Assembly: GCF_014235845.1 (NCBI RefSeq)
Contig: NZ_JACJUQ010000004.1
Span: 186,001-250,000, forward strand
Length of the DNA: 64,000 nt
Source: Pontivivens nitratireducens
GTDB taxonomy: Bacteria > Pseudomonadota > Alphaproteobacteria > Rhodobacterales > Rhodobacteraceae
Reading direction: 5' to 3'
A program made the translations under genes and the position numbers. The notes beneath the pieces are model-generated. The model was not told the DNA's origin. It saw only the letters and a program-made list of their open reading frames with translations, and made no database searches. Each line of letters begins with the position of its first letter. Within the stretch, counting starts at the first letter, position 1. Of the stretch, positions 28,962-37,805 are shown piece by piece.

Positions 28962-29846
28962 ATGTATCTCCTCCTCCTCGACAGTGTTCGACTGATGCCG
29001 TCCGTTTTCATGCGGACCTTGCCGGTCGCGGTTCTGACCGCGCTGATCTATTTCGGGCTGATCGAGAACACGCCGAACCCGTTGTGGAAACTGGTGTTCG
29101 TCTGTCTGCTGACCACACCCTGCATTGCGATCGTGCGAATGGCCGCGCTGCGGGCGGCCCTGGTAACGGTCGGGCGCACGACTCCTCCTACGATTGATCA
29201 CCTGACCAAGGCGCAGATGCGGCTGGCCTATATGAACCTGCTGCCGATCAATATCGTGCAGACTGTCGCCTTCGTCGTGGTGACGGCGTTGTTGGCGGTC
29301 GGCTTGGACACGGCTGTGATGGATGTCGCGACCGACTTCGCCACAACCGGCGTGGCGCCCGATCTGACTGGTTTGAGCGAGGAATTGCGCAGGGTTGCGC
29401 AGGCGGCGGGATGGCTGTTCTCGATCATCGCCGCCCTGGGATTCGGCGCGATGGGCACCGCCATGGCGGCCACGGCGGCGAACGCGGCGGAAAAGAAACC
29501 CCGTCACGACATTACGTTCGGCGTCGGCTACAACTTCTGGAAACTGACGGTGCTGTACTATATCGCGCAGGCGTTGAATGCTGTCGTGGTGGTCCTGCTC
29601 AGCATTTTCGTGCTGGCCGCACTGCAAATCGGGGACGGCAACCTGACAGCCTATGTGGCACCGGCTGCGCTCACGGCCTATATCAGCCTGCATTTCTCCA
29701 CGACAGCGGCAGGTGCCGCACTGTCCTATAGTCAGCTATTGGATGAGGAAGCAGAAATTCGCGCCTTCGTGCGGCAAAATCTGGCCGGGCCAGAAGCATC
29801 GGGCGAAGACCTGCGTGCCCTGCGACGCGCACGACAGTCGCACTGA
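28962..29846 (+). CDS. Hypothetical integral membrane protein
   Basis: The 294-residue protein has about five or six hydrophobic segments: residues about 18-35, 42-65, 92-115, 148-170, 200-225 and 230-250. There is a charged, cytoplasmic-looking C-terminus rich in Arg and Glu. I recognise no family motif. The ATG follows a weak gcacg context. It lies alone between the rplS terminator and rpmE, so it is probably expressed from its own promoter. A role in envelope biology is only a guess. Confidence 0.75.
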   Translation: MYLLLLDSVRLMPSVFMRTLPVAVLTALIYFGLIENTPNPLWKLVFVCLLTTPCIAIVRMAALRAALVTVGRTTPPTIDHLTKAQMRLAYMNLLPINIVQTVAFVVVTALLAVGLDTAVMDVATDFATTGVAPDLTGLSEELRRVAQAAGWLFSIIAALGFGAMGTAMAATAANAAEKKPRHDITFGVGYNFWKLTVLYYIAQALNAVVVVLLSIFVLAALQIGDGNLTAYVAPAALTAYISLHFSTTAAGAALSYSQLLDEEAEIRAFVRQNLAGPEASGEDLRALRRARQSH

Positions 29847-29954
29847 GGGGCTTGCACGTACATCCGATCCGGGGTAGCTGACAGCTTCGTTTACCCCTGT
29901 GGCGACGGAGAATGGCCTGTCCTCTCCGCTCAGTCACGTCAAAGGACCAGACCC

Positions 29955-30176
29955 ATGAAAAAAGATATCCACCCCGAGTACCACGTCATCGACGTGAAGA
30001 TGACCGACGGCACCATCGTTCAGATGCGCTCCACCTATCAAAAGGAAGGCGCTCAGCTGAACCTCGACATCGATCCCTCCGTGCATCCGGCATGGACCGG
30101 CGGCACCTCGCGCCTGATGGATACCGGTGGTCGCGTGTCGAAGTTCAAGGCGAAGTACGACGGTCTCGGCTTCTGA
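29955..30176 (+). CDS. rpmE: 50S ribosomal protein L31
   Basis: The 73-residue protein has the L31 pattern [20 protein letters not shown], then [31 protein letters not shown]. The four zinc-binding cysteines of type-A L31 are absent, so this is the cysteine-free form, which does not need zinc. It has its own leader after the membrane protein gene and ends at a strong terminator. Confidence 0.95.
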   Translation: MKKDIHPEYHVIDVKMTDGTIVQMRSTYQKEGAQLNLDIDPSVHPAWTGGTSRLMDTGGRVSKFKAKYDGLGF

Positions 30177-30220
30177 TAGCCTATACGTCTTTTCGCCCTG
30201 CGGGGCGTTGTGTATCAAGG

Positions 30221-30250
30221 AAAGACGCGCCCACGGGGCGCGTCTTTTTT
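30221..30250 (+). terminator. Rho-independent terminator after rpmE
   Basis: aaagacgcgccc (30221-30232) pairs perfectly with gggcgcgtcttt (30236-30247) around the three-base loop acg and ends in a T-run. This is one of the strongest terminators in the window. It closes rpmE just before the mipZ start. Confidence 0.93.
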
Positions 30251-30266
30251 GTATGGGAGAGTTCAC

Positions 30267-31076
30267 GTGGCGCATATTATCGTGCTGGGCAATGAAAAGG
30301 GGGGGTCCGGCAAATCGACGACCTCCATGCATCTGTTCGCGGCCCTCGCGCGCTGTGGCCACAAGGTCGGCGTGATCGACCTGGATTTGCGGCAGAAGAG
30401 TTTTTTCCGGTATCTTGAGAACCGTGAGGCCTTCGTCGCCCGCACCGGAACCAAGCTGCCCATGCCCATACGCGAGGCGCTGGGATACTCGACCCTCGAC
30501 AGTGTGACTGCCGCGAAGGAGGAGGAGGAGGATCGGTTTGCCGCTGCGTTGCACCGGCTGGATCAGACCTGCTCCTTCATCCTGATCGACTGCCCCGGTT
30601 CACATACCCGCTATGCGCAGATGGCACACGCCGCGGCGGATACGTTGGTCACGCCGATGAACGACAGTCTGATTGACTTCGACCTGCTGGCGAAGCTGAA
30701 CCCGGAAACCGGCAAGGTGCTGGGCCCCAGCGTCTATTCCGAAATGGTCTGGCAGGCGCGTCAGTTGCGCGCCACCGCCGGGCTGAAGCCGGTGGACTGG
30801 GTGGTGCTGCGCAACCGCATCGCCACCTTGAATGCGCGGAACAAGCGGCGGGTGGGCAGTGCCTTGACCGAACTGAGCAAGCGGATCGGATTTCGGGTGA
30901 TTCCCGGATTCGGCGAACGCGTTGTGTTCCGGGAGATGTTCCTGTCCGGCCTGACATTGCTGGATCTGAAGGATACCGGGGAGGTGAGCCTGAACATCTC
31001 GAACCTCGCTGCGCGGCAGGAGGTTCGGGATGTCGTCAAGGCGCTGAACCTGCCGGACGTGTCCGTCAAGTTCTAG
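30267..31076 (+). CDS. mipZ: Division-plane positioning ATPase MipZ
   Basis: The 269-residue ParA/MinD-type ATPase, in alphaproteobacteria, forms a gradient from the ParB-bound poles and inhibits FtsZ away from midcell. The deviant Walker A is GNEKGGSGKST (residues about 7-17) with both lysines. IDLDLRQKSFFRYLENR follows at about 38, and Walker B is FILIDCPG. The start is a GTG at 30267, preceded by gggaga; longer in-frame starts run back into the terminator. It is monocistronic. Confidence 0.92.
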   Translation: MAHIIVLGNEKGGSGKSTTSMHLFAALARCGHKVGVIDLDLRQKSFFRYLENREAFVARTGTKLPMPIREALGYSTLDSVTAAKEEEEDRFAAALHRLDQTCSFILIDCPGSHTRYAQMAHAAADTLVTPMNDSLIDFDLLAKLNPETGKVLGPSVYSEMVWQARQLRATAGLKPVDWVVLRNRIATLNARNKRRVGSALTELSKRIGFRVIPGFGERVVFREMFLSGLTLLDLKDTGEVSLNISNLAARQEVRDVVKALNLPDVSVKF

Positions 31077-31085
31077 GCGAACCGG

Positions 31086-32390
31086 TCAGCCGTTCGGGCG
31101 AACCATGCGGCAGATACGGTCCTGCGCGTGCAGGCTGCTGCAGGTCGCGGTCGCCTGATTCTCGCTCAACCCGATGAAGGTCGCAGCATAGAGAGGCACA
31201 CCGTTCACGACGGTCTGTCCGACACTGCGATGCGCGCCGACCAACGGCTCTGTGACCCCAACCAGCGCCTCGGTGAGCACGGATTCCGCGAAATCCGCAT
31301 CCCTATAGGCACCGAGCTGAACCGCCCATTCGCCACCAGGCCGCGGCAGGGGACGGGGCGCCGCCATCGGCGCGCCCTGCCCCGATGTGGACGTGCTTAT
31401 CCGCAGCGGCACAGTTGAGGAGGTCTGAGTCTCGCTCGTCGCGGCATTGGCGGAGGATACGAACGCGTTGCCCACAAGGCTGGCCGCCGCTGCAAGCTGC
31501 GTCGTTTCACTGGCGCCACGCGGCATCGGACGGGTCGAGGCCATGACCGCGCCGACCGCGACGCGACCCGGGCGCACCACCGCGACACGGGAGGGCGCCC
31601 GATCGAATCCCATGTCGAGCAGTTCGACCATGCGGTTGTAACGCCAGGTGGAACTGCGTCCGCCGAAGATGACCGCGATCACACGCTCCCCGTTTCGTTC
31701 GGCGGAGGCTGCCAGGTTGTAACCGGCGGCGCGGGTATATCCTGTCTTGATCCCGTCAGCACCGCGATAGCCATTGAGAAGGCGGCGATTGGTATTGCGC
31801 ACCGTCGCCACCCCGGCACTGGTCGAGGTACGACCGAAGATGTTGTAATATTGCGGATAGTCGTAGAACAGATGTCGCGCCAGCGTGCTCATGTCCCGCG
31901 CGGTGGACATATGGCCATTCGCGGTCAGCCCGTGTGCGTTGCGAAAAGTCGTCTGGGTCATCCCCAGGGACCGCGCCGTTTCGGTCATCAACTGCGCAAA
32001 GGCCTGCTCGGATCCGGCGATCGCCTCACCCAACGCCGTGGCCGCATCGTTGGCGGAACGCACGGCGGCGGCGCGAATCAGATATCGCACGGAAATCCGT
32101 TGACCTGCGCTGAGCCCCAGACGGGAAGGCGGCTCGCTCGACGCATTGCGCGAGATTCGAATCTGCTGATCGAGGTCGAGCTGACCGCTCTCCACAGCCT
32201 CGAACGCGAGGTACAGCGTCATCATCTTGGTCAGCGATGCAGGATGAAGCGGTGTGTCCGCACTGCGTGAATGCAGGACGCTGCCGTCCCGCGCATCCAG
32301 CACGATCGCTGCATAGGGAGCCGCCTGTGCAGCGGGCGCCAGGAAACTCAGTGCCGCTAACAGCACGAAACTCAAAATACGTATATGCAT
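31086..32390 (-). CDS. D-alanyl-D-alanine carboxypeptidase (PBP5/6-like) with SPOR domain
   Basis: The 434-residue exported serine peptidase trims the terminal D-Ala from peptidoglycan pentapeptides. It has a signal peptide (residues 1-23), the catalytic tetrad SLTK (52-55), SAN (112-114) and KTG (215-217). A low-complexity linker leads to a C-terminal SPOR domain (about 355-432, starting GGEWAVQLGAYRDADFAES) that binds denuded glycan strands, typically at the septum. Unlike E. coli PBP5 there is no C-terminal amphipathic anchor. It is convergent with mipZ, which may hint at a shared division role. Confidence 0.92.
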   Translation of the reverse strand: MHIRILSFVLLAALSFLAPAAQAAPYAAIVLDARDGSVLHSRSADTPLHPASLTKMMTLYLAFEAVESGQLDLDQQIRISRNASSEPPSRLGLSAGQRISVRYLIRAAAVRSANDAATALGEAIAGSEQAFAQLMTETARSLGMTQTTFRNAHGLTANGHMSTARDMSTLARHLFYDYPQYYNIFGRTSTSAGVATVRNTNRRLLNGYRGADGIKTGYTRAAGYNLAASAERNGERVIAVIFGGRSSTWRYNRMVELLDMGFDRAPSRVAVVRPGRVAVGAVMASTRPMPRGASETTQLAAAASLVGNAFVSSANAATSETQTSSTVPLRISTSTSGQGAPMAAPRPLPRPGGEWAVQLGAYRDADFAESVLTEALVGVTEPLVGAHRSVGQTVVNGVPLYAATFIGLSENQATATCSSLHAQDRICRMVRPNG

Positions 32391-32582
32391 CGGTCACTCC
32401 GACGAAAGCCTGCCACGGTAATGGGCCGATTTATTCAGCCCCATTATGATTTACATTACGTTAGCAACGGATCGGTTTGAATTGCAACGATTAACCCACA
32501 TTCACGGTCAAGACTCTTCTTATCCCGTTCACGGTCGAAGGGCTGTGATAAAATTTCAAAACAATTCCGGGGCAAGGAATTT

Positions 32583-32633
32583 TGTGCACCGCAACATAAA
32601 AACCTTGACGCAGTGCAGCATGATACCTAATTC
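32583..32633 (+). promoter_or_regulatory. Candidate promoter and PhaR-like site upstream of the phasin gene
   Basis: A TTGACG box (32605-32610) and TAATTC (32628-32633), 17 bases apart, form a plausible sigma-70-type promoter 50 bases before the phasin start. Just upstream, TGC-acc-GCA (32585-32593) matches the core of the CTGC-N3-GCAG sites bound by the repressor PhaR in Rhodobacter. The flanking bases do not match, so the assignment is tentative. Confidence 0.4.
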
Positions 32634-32684
32634 TTATCCACAAGGACGAGATGTTCGTCCAAACGAATTGGATGGAGTTTTATC

Positions 32685-33131
32685 ATGGCTACCAAAACCA
32701 CTGCAAAAGACACCGCTGCTCAGATGGAAACCTTTGCTGCAGACGCACAGAAGACGATGACCGATACGGTCGAGAAAATGACCAAGGGCTTCGAGGAAGC
32801 ATCCTCGTTCGGTCAGGAAAACCTCGACGCGATGGTCAAATCGGGTGAGATCGCGGCGAAAGTCGCCGAAGGCTTCAGCACCGAAGTCTCCACCTTCACC
32901 AAGAAATCCTTCGAGGAAGGCGTTGCCGCAGCCAAGGACATGGCGTCGTCCAAGACGATGACCGAGCTGTTCGAAAAGCAGTCCGCCTTCGCTCAGACCA
33001 TGTTCGACGGTTGGATGAAGCAGGCGACGAAGATCAACGAGATGATGGTTTCTTCCGCCAAGGATGTGACCGCGCCGATGGGTGAGCGCATGACTGCGGC
33101 GCAGTCCGCGATGAAGTCCATGACCGCCTGA
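32685..33131 (+). CDS. Phasin family protein
   Basis: The 148-residue all-helical, Ala/Lys/Glu-rich amphipathic protein fits the phasin_2 family, which coats polyhydroxyalkanoate granules. Features are the repeating AAKVAEGFSTEVSTF and KQSAFAQTMFDGWMKQATKINEMM helices and an Ala/Lys-rich N-terminus. No cysteine, signal peptide or membrane segment is present. The gene has a 294-base upstream region with a promoter candidate and a strong terminator after it, consistent with a highly expressed single gene. Confidence 0.88.
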   Translation: MATKTTAKDTAAQMETFAADAQKTMTDTVEKMTKGFEEASSFGQENLDAMVKSGEIAAKVAEGFSTEVSTFTKKSFEEGVAAAKDMASSKTMTELFEKQSAFAQTMFDGWMKQATKINEMMVSSAKDVTAPMGERMTAAQSAMKSMTA

Positions 33132-33152
33132 GCCGGATCAAGGCACTGTTAC

Positions 33153-33180
33153 GAAAAGGGGGCTTAGGCCCCCTTTTCTC
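33153..33180 (+). terminator. Rho-independent terminator after the phasin gene
   Basis: gaaaagggggc (33153-33163) pairs perfectly with gcccccttttc (33168-33178) around the loop ttag, with the T-run in the 3' arm. It lies 21 bases after the phasin stop. Confidence 0.92.
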
Positions 33181-33225
33181 GTTTAGTGGACGGAATATAT
33201 TGTGAATCCTGTCTGCAAGGGACAT

Positions 33226-33576
33226 ATGGGCGCAATGACACGTAAATTCCTGAGTATGAACAACGATGATTCCGACCGTGAAGGCGACCTCGGCCTTGCG
33301 GCGAAAACCCGTCCGAAAACGCAAAAGCCGCCGCTTTACAAGGTGATGCTCCTCAATGACGACTACACACCGATGGAATTCGTGGTGCACGTGCTGCAAC
33401 GGTTCTTTGGTGTGACGCATGCCCAATCGGTCGAGATCATGCTGACCGTTCACAAGAAGGGTGTCGCTGTGGTCGGGGTTTTTTCGCGGGAAATTGCCGA
33501 GACGAAGGTCACGCAGGTAATGGACTACGCCCAGCGCAATCAGCATCCGCTGCAATGCACGATGGAAAAGGAATGA
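33226..33576 (+). CDS. clpS: ATP-dependent Clp protease adaptor ClpS
   Basis: ClpS delivers N-degron substrates to ClpAP. The conserved core is unmistakable: [21 protein letters not shown] (residue-binding pocket with the D-D-Y-T-P motif), [24 protein letters not shown], and [19 protein letters not shown] disordered N-terminal tail precedes it. I chose the ATG at 33226 (116 residues), three bases after aaggga. The GTG at 33202 and the ATG at 33256 are alternatives. The methyltransferase gene follows 10 bases later. Confidence 0.9.
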   Translation: MGAMTRKFLSMNNDDSDREGDLGLAAKTRPKTQKPPLYKVMLLNDDYTPMEFVVHVLQRFFGVTHAQSVEIMLTVHKKGVAVVGVFSREIAETKVTQVMDYAQRNQHPLQCTMEKE

Positions 33577-33586
33577 GGCGCTTGTC

Positions 33587-34579
33587 ATGAGCGACCCTGT
33601 ACGCCTTGAGCTGAGCGGGCTGGACCTGTCGGACATGAAGGTCGGATGCCTGGGCGCGGATCCCGACCCCGGCTGGCACGATTTCGCGGATACGATCACC
33701 TTTGAGCAGCGCAACAAGGTCGATCACGACCGTATGACCGACATGCGCCTGAACGTCGTTGAGGTGCTGGACGGCGCGCAAGACGCCATGATCGTTTGTC
33801 TGGGCCGTTCGCGGGTCGAAAATTTCGGCTTGCTGGCGCGGGCGTGTCAGATGGTTCCGCCGCAAGCCCTGATAATCGTCACCGGCCAGAAAAATGCTGG
33901 CGTCGATTCGTTTTTGCGGCAAGTGCGCAAGATCCTGCCCGTGGGTGAGGTTCTGTCAAAGGCGCACGGCAAGCTCTTCACCATCGACACGCCTGCAGAG
34001 GCCGCGGAAGTGACGCGCGACTGGTTCGACGCCGCGCAGCCCTCCCCGATTGAGGGGGGCTGGATCACCGCGCCCGGAATGTTCTCGGCCGATGCACCCG
34101 ATGCGGGATCGATTCGTCTGGCCGAACATTTCTCTGATCGGATTGGCGGCGCTGTCGCGGATCTGGGTGCTGGCTGGGGTTGGTTGAGCGCGCAACTGCT
34201 TGCAACCGCGCCAGAGGTGACCTCGCTATCGCTGTACGAGGCGGACGGGAACGCGCTGGACGCCGCTCGGCGGAATGTCGTCGATGAGCGGGCAGGTTTT
34301 CATTGGGCCGATGTCACTGCGCTCAACGGGTCCGCTTCTTTCGACTGGGTCATCAGCAATCCGCCGTTTCACCATGGTCGCGCCGCCGAACCCGCGCTGG
34401 GGCAAGCGTTCATTCAAGCTGCGGCACGCTTGCTGAAACCGGGCGGCAAGGCGCTATTCGTCGCGAACCGCCAGTTGCCATACGAGGCGCAACTGACGGA
34501 GAGCTTCAAGAAATGGCAGGAAATTCCCGGACCCGGCGCGTTCAAGGTTTTCGAAGCGGAGCGGCCCATCAAGCGTTAA
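33587..34579 (+). CDS. Class I SAM-dependent methyltransferase, RsmC/RlmG-like
   Basis: The 330-residue protein has the two-domain layout of RsmC-type rRNA guanine-N2 methyltransferases: an N-terminal pseudo-methyltransferase domain without SAM motifs (residues 1-155), and a C-terminal catalytic domain with motif I AVADLGAGWGWLSAQLL (about 186-202), the acidic SLYEADG, and the N-P-P-F motif SNPPFHHGR (about 261-269) that binds the target base. It is co-directional with clpS. The substrate is probably a guanine in 16S or 23S rRNA, and which one cannot be told here. Confidence 0.85.
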   Translation: MSDPVRLELSGLDLSDMKVGCLGADPDPGWHDFADTITFEQRNKVDHDRMTDMRLNVVEVLDGAQDAMIVCLGRSRVENFGLLARACQMVPPQALIIVTGQKNAGVDSFLRQVRKILPVGEVLSKAHGKLFTIDTPAEAAEVTRDWFDAAQPSPIEGGWITAPGMFSADAPDAGSIRLAEHFSDRIGGAVADLGAGWGWLSAQLLATAPEVTSLSLYEADGNALDAARRNVVDERAGFHWADVTALNGSASFDWVISNPPFHHGRAAEPALGQAFIQAAARLLKPGGKALFVANRQLPYEAQLTESFKKWQEIPGPGAFKVFEAERPIKR

Positions 34580-34633
34580 CCTTTCTTACCGAATTCTCTT
34601 GCGCACCTCTCTTGAATTAACCAATGTTAATTC

Positions 34634-35263
34634 ATGTTAAGAATTTTCGTTCTATTGCTGGTCATCGCCCTGCCCGCTGCCGCCCAGTCGGTCAGCGGGT
34701 TTGCAGATGTGACCGATGGCGACACGTTGCAGGTGGGGGGCGTCAAGGTCCGCCTCGCCGGGATCGACGCGCCGGAGCGGCATCAGCCTTGCGTTACGAG
34801 CGCCTGCGGGATCGCAGCGACGCAAACCCTGGTCGCATTGATCGGAAACGATACCGTAACATGCGTGCTGAACGGCGGGCGAACCTATGACCGGATCGCG
34901 GGCACCTGCTCGACCCCGCAGATCGCTGATCTGGGCCGGGCCATGGTGATGTCTGGCTATGCGATGGATGAACCGCGCTATCCCCCCGACTACACGTTCG
35001 AGACGCAGCAGGCGGCCCGATCGGGCCACGGCATGTGGGTCGATCCGGCTCAACCCGCCTGGGTGTGGCGCGCCGCCCAGACCTCCTCAACGACGACGCC
35101 CCGTGATTCCGATTGCGCCATCAAGGGCAATATCAGCGCGAACGGACGTATCTATCATGTGCCCGGCAGCCAGTATTACGACCGCACGTCGATCAATGCG
35201 AGCGAGCGCTGGTTCTGCTCGGTCGCGGAGGCAGAGGCCGCAGGCTGGCGCGCGCCGCGCTAG
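34634..35263 (+). CDS. Secreted thermonuclease-family protein with C-terminal WFCS module
   Basis: The 209-residue protein has a signal peptide (residues 1-17) and a staphylococcal nuclease-like domain: [27 protein letters not shown] (about 23-49) and [10 protein letters not shown]. The usual catalytic Arg of the R-L-A-G-I segment is present. The C-terminal 50 residues (from [19 protein letters not shown]) form a small module with a YY-x-R-T pattern and a closing [14 protein letters not shown], seen in other secreted nucleases. Its 3' end overlaps the convergent acyl-CoA synthetase gene by four bases. Confidence 0.85.
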   Translation: MLRIFVLLLVIALPAAAQSVSGFADVTDGDTLQVGGVKVRLAGIDAPERHQPCVTSACGIAATQTLVALIGNDTVTCVLNGGRTYDRIAGTCSTPQIADLGRAMVMSGYAMDEPRYPPDYTFETQQAARSGHGMWVDPAQPAWVWRAAQTSSTTTPRDSDCAIKGNISANGRIYHVPGSQYYDRTSINASERWFCSVAEAEAAGWRAPR

Positions 35264-36873
35264 CCCTTCCTGACCCGTTCTCGCAATTCGAACTTCTGAA
35301 CCTTCCCCGTCGAGGTTTTGGGCAATTCCGCGAACACCACGTATCGGGGCGCCTTGAAATGCGCCAGTTCCGCGCGGCAATGGGCGATGATCTCATCCGC
35401 GCTGGCCTGCATGTCAGGGCGCAGTTCGACGAATGCGCATGGCGTCTCACCCCATTTCTCGTCCGGCTGTGCCACCACGGCACAGGTCGCGACCGCAGGG
35501 TGGCGGTAAAGCGCCTCCTCCACCTCGATGGAGGAGATGTTCTCGCCCCCGGAAATGATGATGTCCTTCGAGCGATCCTTGAGCTGGATATATCCGTCGG
35601 GATGCTTCACCCCCAGATCGCCGGATCGGAACCAGCCGCCGCGCAAGGCGTCTTCGGTCGCCTTCTCATTGCGGAAATACCCCTTCATCACGACATTGCC
35701 ACGCATCACGACCTCACCCATCGTCTGACCATCGGCAGGCACAGGTCGGTCGTCCGCGTCCAGCACGTCGAGCTGTTCCAGCGCGGCGTAGCGCACGCCC
35801 TGGCGCGCCTTCAGCCGGGCCTGCTCACCCGTGGACAGCGCATCCCAGTCACGGTTCCATTCGTTGATCACGGCGGGCCCGTAGATCTCCGTCAGACCGT
35901 ATAGATGCGTCACGTCGAATCCCGCATCCCCCATCGCGGCCAGAACCGTTTCGGGCGGCGGGGCGGCAGCGGTGAAGAAGGCGACACGGGCGGGCATCTC
36001 GCGCTGTTCCTCGGCGGATGCGTCCAGAAGCGTGCTCATCACCACGGGCGCACCGCACATATGGGTCACGCCGTGATCCGCTATTGCGTCGAACATCGCA
36101 CCGGCCCGGACCTGTCGCAGGCAGACATGGGTTCCGGCGACAGCACTGAGCGACCAGGGAAAGCACCAGCCGTTGCAGTGAAACATCGGCAAGGTCCACA
36201 GATAGACCGGATGCTTGCCCATTCCCGCATGAACCACGTTGCCGGTCGCCAGCAACATCGCGCCCCGATGGTGGTACACGACGCCCTTTGGATCACCCGT
36301 GGTGCCGGACGTATAATTCAGCGCAATGGCATCCCATTCGTCCTGCGGCATCGACCAGTCGAAATCCGGGTCGCCGGTGGCCAGCAAGGCCTCGTATTCG
36401 CAGGGTTGGGTCGAGATTGTGGCATCGTGATACACGACCAGTTGCGGCGGCTGGTCCAGATCGGCACATGCCTCGCGCGCCAGCGGCTCCAATTCCGTAT
36501 CCACCAGCAGGACCTTGGCCTCGCAATGGCCCAGGATGAACCTGAGCGTGGCCGCATCCAAACGGGTGTTCAGCGCGTTGAGAACGGCGCCGGTCATCGG
36601 CACGCCGTAATGCGCCTCGATCATCGGGGGGGTGTTGAAAAGCAAAGCCGAAACGGTATCGCCCCGCTTAACGCCCATCGCGACCAAGGCGGAGGCAAGA
36701 CGGCGAGAGCGCGACAGCAGATCGCGATAGTTGACGCGCTGGTCGCCATGGATGATCGCGACGTGATCGGGAAACACCCGCGCCGCCCTGTCCAGCAGGG
36801 TCAGGGGCGTCAACGGTTGGTGGTTCGCCTGCTTGCGCGGCAAATTCTCGTTGTAATCTGCGTTCGTGGCCAT
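35260..36873 (-). CDS. Acyl-CoA synthetase (AMP-binding, ANL superfamily)
   Basis: The 537-residue enzyme activates a carboxylic acid to its acyl-CoA through an acyl-adenylate. ANL motifs are [20 protein letters not shown] (residues about 184-203), [10 protein letters not shown] (about 305-314), the GWFRSGDLG segment with the ATP-ribose aspartate, the hinge [17 protein letters not shown], and the C-terminal catalytic lysine in [14 protein letters not shown]. An MFHCNGW segment near residue 225 is typical of short/medium-chain and plant AAE-like members. The ATG at 36873 has a gggag site. It is divergent from an SDR gene. The substrate is uncertain. Confidence 0.9.
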   Translation of the reverse strand: MATNADYNENLPRKQANHQPLTPLTLLDRAARVFPDHVAIIHGDQRVNYRDLLSRSRRLASALVAMGVKRGDTVSALLFNTPPMIEAHYGVPMTGAVLNALNTRLDAATLRFILGHCEAKVLLVDTELEPLAREACADLDQPPQLVVYHDATISTQPCEYEALLATGDPDFDWSMPQDEWDAIALNYTSGTTGDPKGVVYHHRGAMLLATGNVVHAGMGKHPVYLWTLPMFHCNGWCFPWSLSAVAGTHVCLRQVRAGAMFDAIADHGVTHMCGAPVVMSTLLDASAEEQREMPARVAFFTAAAPPPETVLAAMGDAGFDVTHLYGLTEIYGPAVINEWNRDWDALSTGEQARLKARQGVRYAALEQLDVLDADDRPVPADGQTMGEVVMRGNVVMKGYFRNEKATEDALRGGWFRSGDLGVKHPDGYIQLKDRSKDIIISGGENISSIEVEEALYRHPAVATCAVVAQPDEKWGETPCAFVELRPDMQASADEIIAHCRAELAHFKAPRYVVFAELPKTSTGKVQKFELRERVRKG

Positions 36874-36998
36874 GATGCTCCCCATTCTCAAAGATCATGC
36901 CGAGTTCTAGCAGACCGGACCGCCCTCGCAAGTCCAACGCATCTGTCCTATATGCCATCACTTACCGTAGGGACGCGGTACGTTAACATGGAGCTGAC

Positions 36999-37799
36999 AT
37001 GGGGTCTCTTACTGGAAAATCCGCGATCGTCACGGGCGCGGCAAGCGGGGTCGGTCTGGCCATTGCGCGCAAGTTCCGTGAGGAAGGCGCCCGCATCATG
37101 ATGGCGGATATCGACGACGAACGGCTGGAGGCCGAGGCCAAATCGCTGTCCAAGGATGGCGATATGGTCCGCAGCTTTTCCTGCGACCTGCGGGAGAAGT
37201 TGAGCATCGCCAACCTGATGGCCACCACCATAGATAATTTCGAGCGGGTGGACATTCTGGTAAACGGCTCGCGTCAGGTGCTGTCGCACGATCCGCTGGA
37301 CCCGCAGGGCGACGTGTTCGATTCGCTGATGCAACAGAACGTCAAGAATGGTCTGCGGTTGAGCCAGATGGTCGCCAAGAAGATGATCGCGCAGGCGGAG
37401 GGCAGCGATGCCCGCAATGTCGGCTCCATCGTGAACATCACCTCGATTTCCGCTCAACGAACCCTGCCGGAGCTGTTGGCCTATTCGGTCAGCTGTGCCG
37501 CTCTGGACCAGATGACCCGCAGCCTGGCCGTGGCGCTCGCCCCCAAGGGCGTGCGGGTGAACGCCATCGCACTGGGCGGCGTGATGACCGGCCATCTGAA
37601 GGAGGCGTTGAAGGAGCGTGAGGAATTGCGCAAGGAGTTGACCGCCGTCACCCCGCTGGGCCGAATCGGCGATGCGGAGGAAGCGGCGGAGGCAGCCCTG
37701 TTCCTGGCGTCCGACAGGGCGAGCTTCGTTACCGGGCAAATCCTGGCGGTCGATGGCGGACGCGGCAATTTCGACCCGCTCGACACACCGTCGAGCTGA
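36999..37799 (+). CDS. SDR-fold protein with altered catalytic motif
   Basis: The 266-residue protein has the classical SDR Rossmann fold: TGAASGVG (residues 12-19), D-I-D after beta-2, the family C-terminal VTGQILAVDGG (about 242-252), and the helix-4 Asn. Key catalytic features differ. The NNAG motif is NGSR (89-92), and the catalytic YxxxK reads Y162-SVS-C166, so the lysine is a cysteine. Ser149 and Tyr162 remain. The enzyme may therefore be non-catalytic or use a different mechanism. A ggag site precedes the ATG. It is divergent from the acyl-CoA synthetase and convergent with folC. Confidence 0.85.
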   Translation: MGSLTGKSAIVTGAASGVGLAIARKFREEGARIMMADIDDERLEAEAKSLSKDGDMVRSFSCDLREKLSIANLMATTIDNFERVDILVNGSRQVLSHDPLDPQGDVFDSLMQQNVKNGLRLSQMVAKKMIAQAEGSDARNVGSIVNITSISAQRTLPELLAYSVSCAALDQMTRSLAVALAPKGVRVNAIALGGVMTGHLKEALKEREELRKELTAVTPLGRIGDAEEAAEAALFLASDRASFVTGQILAVDGGRGNFDPLDTPSS

Positions 37800-37805
37800 G
37801 GCCCC

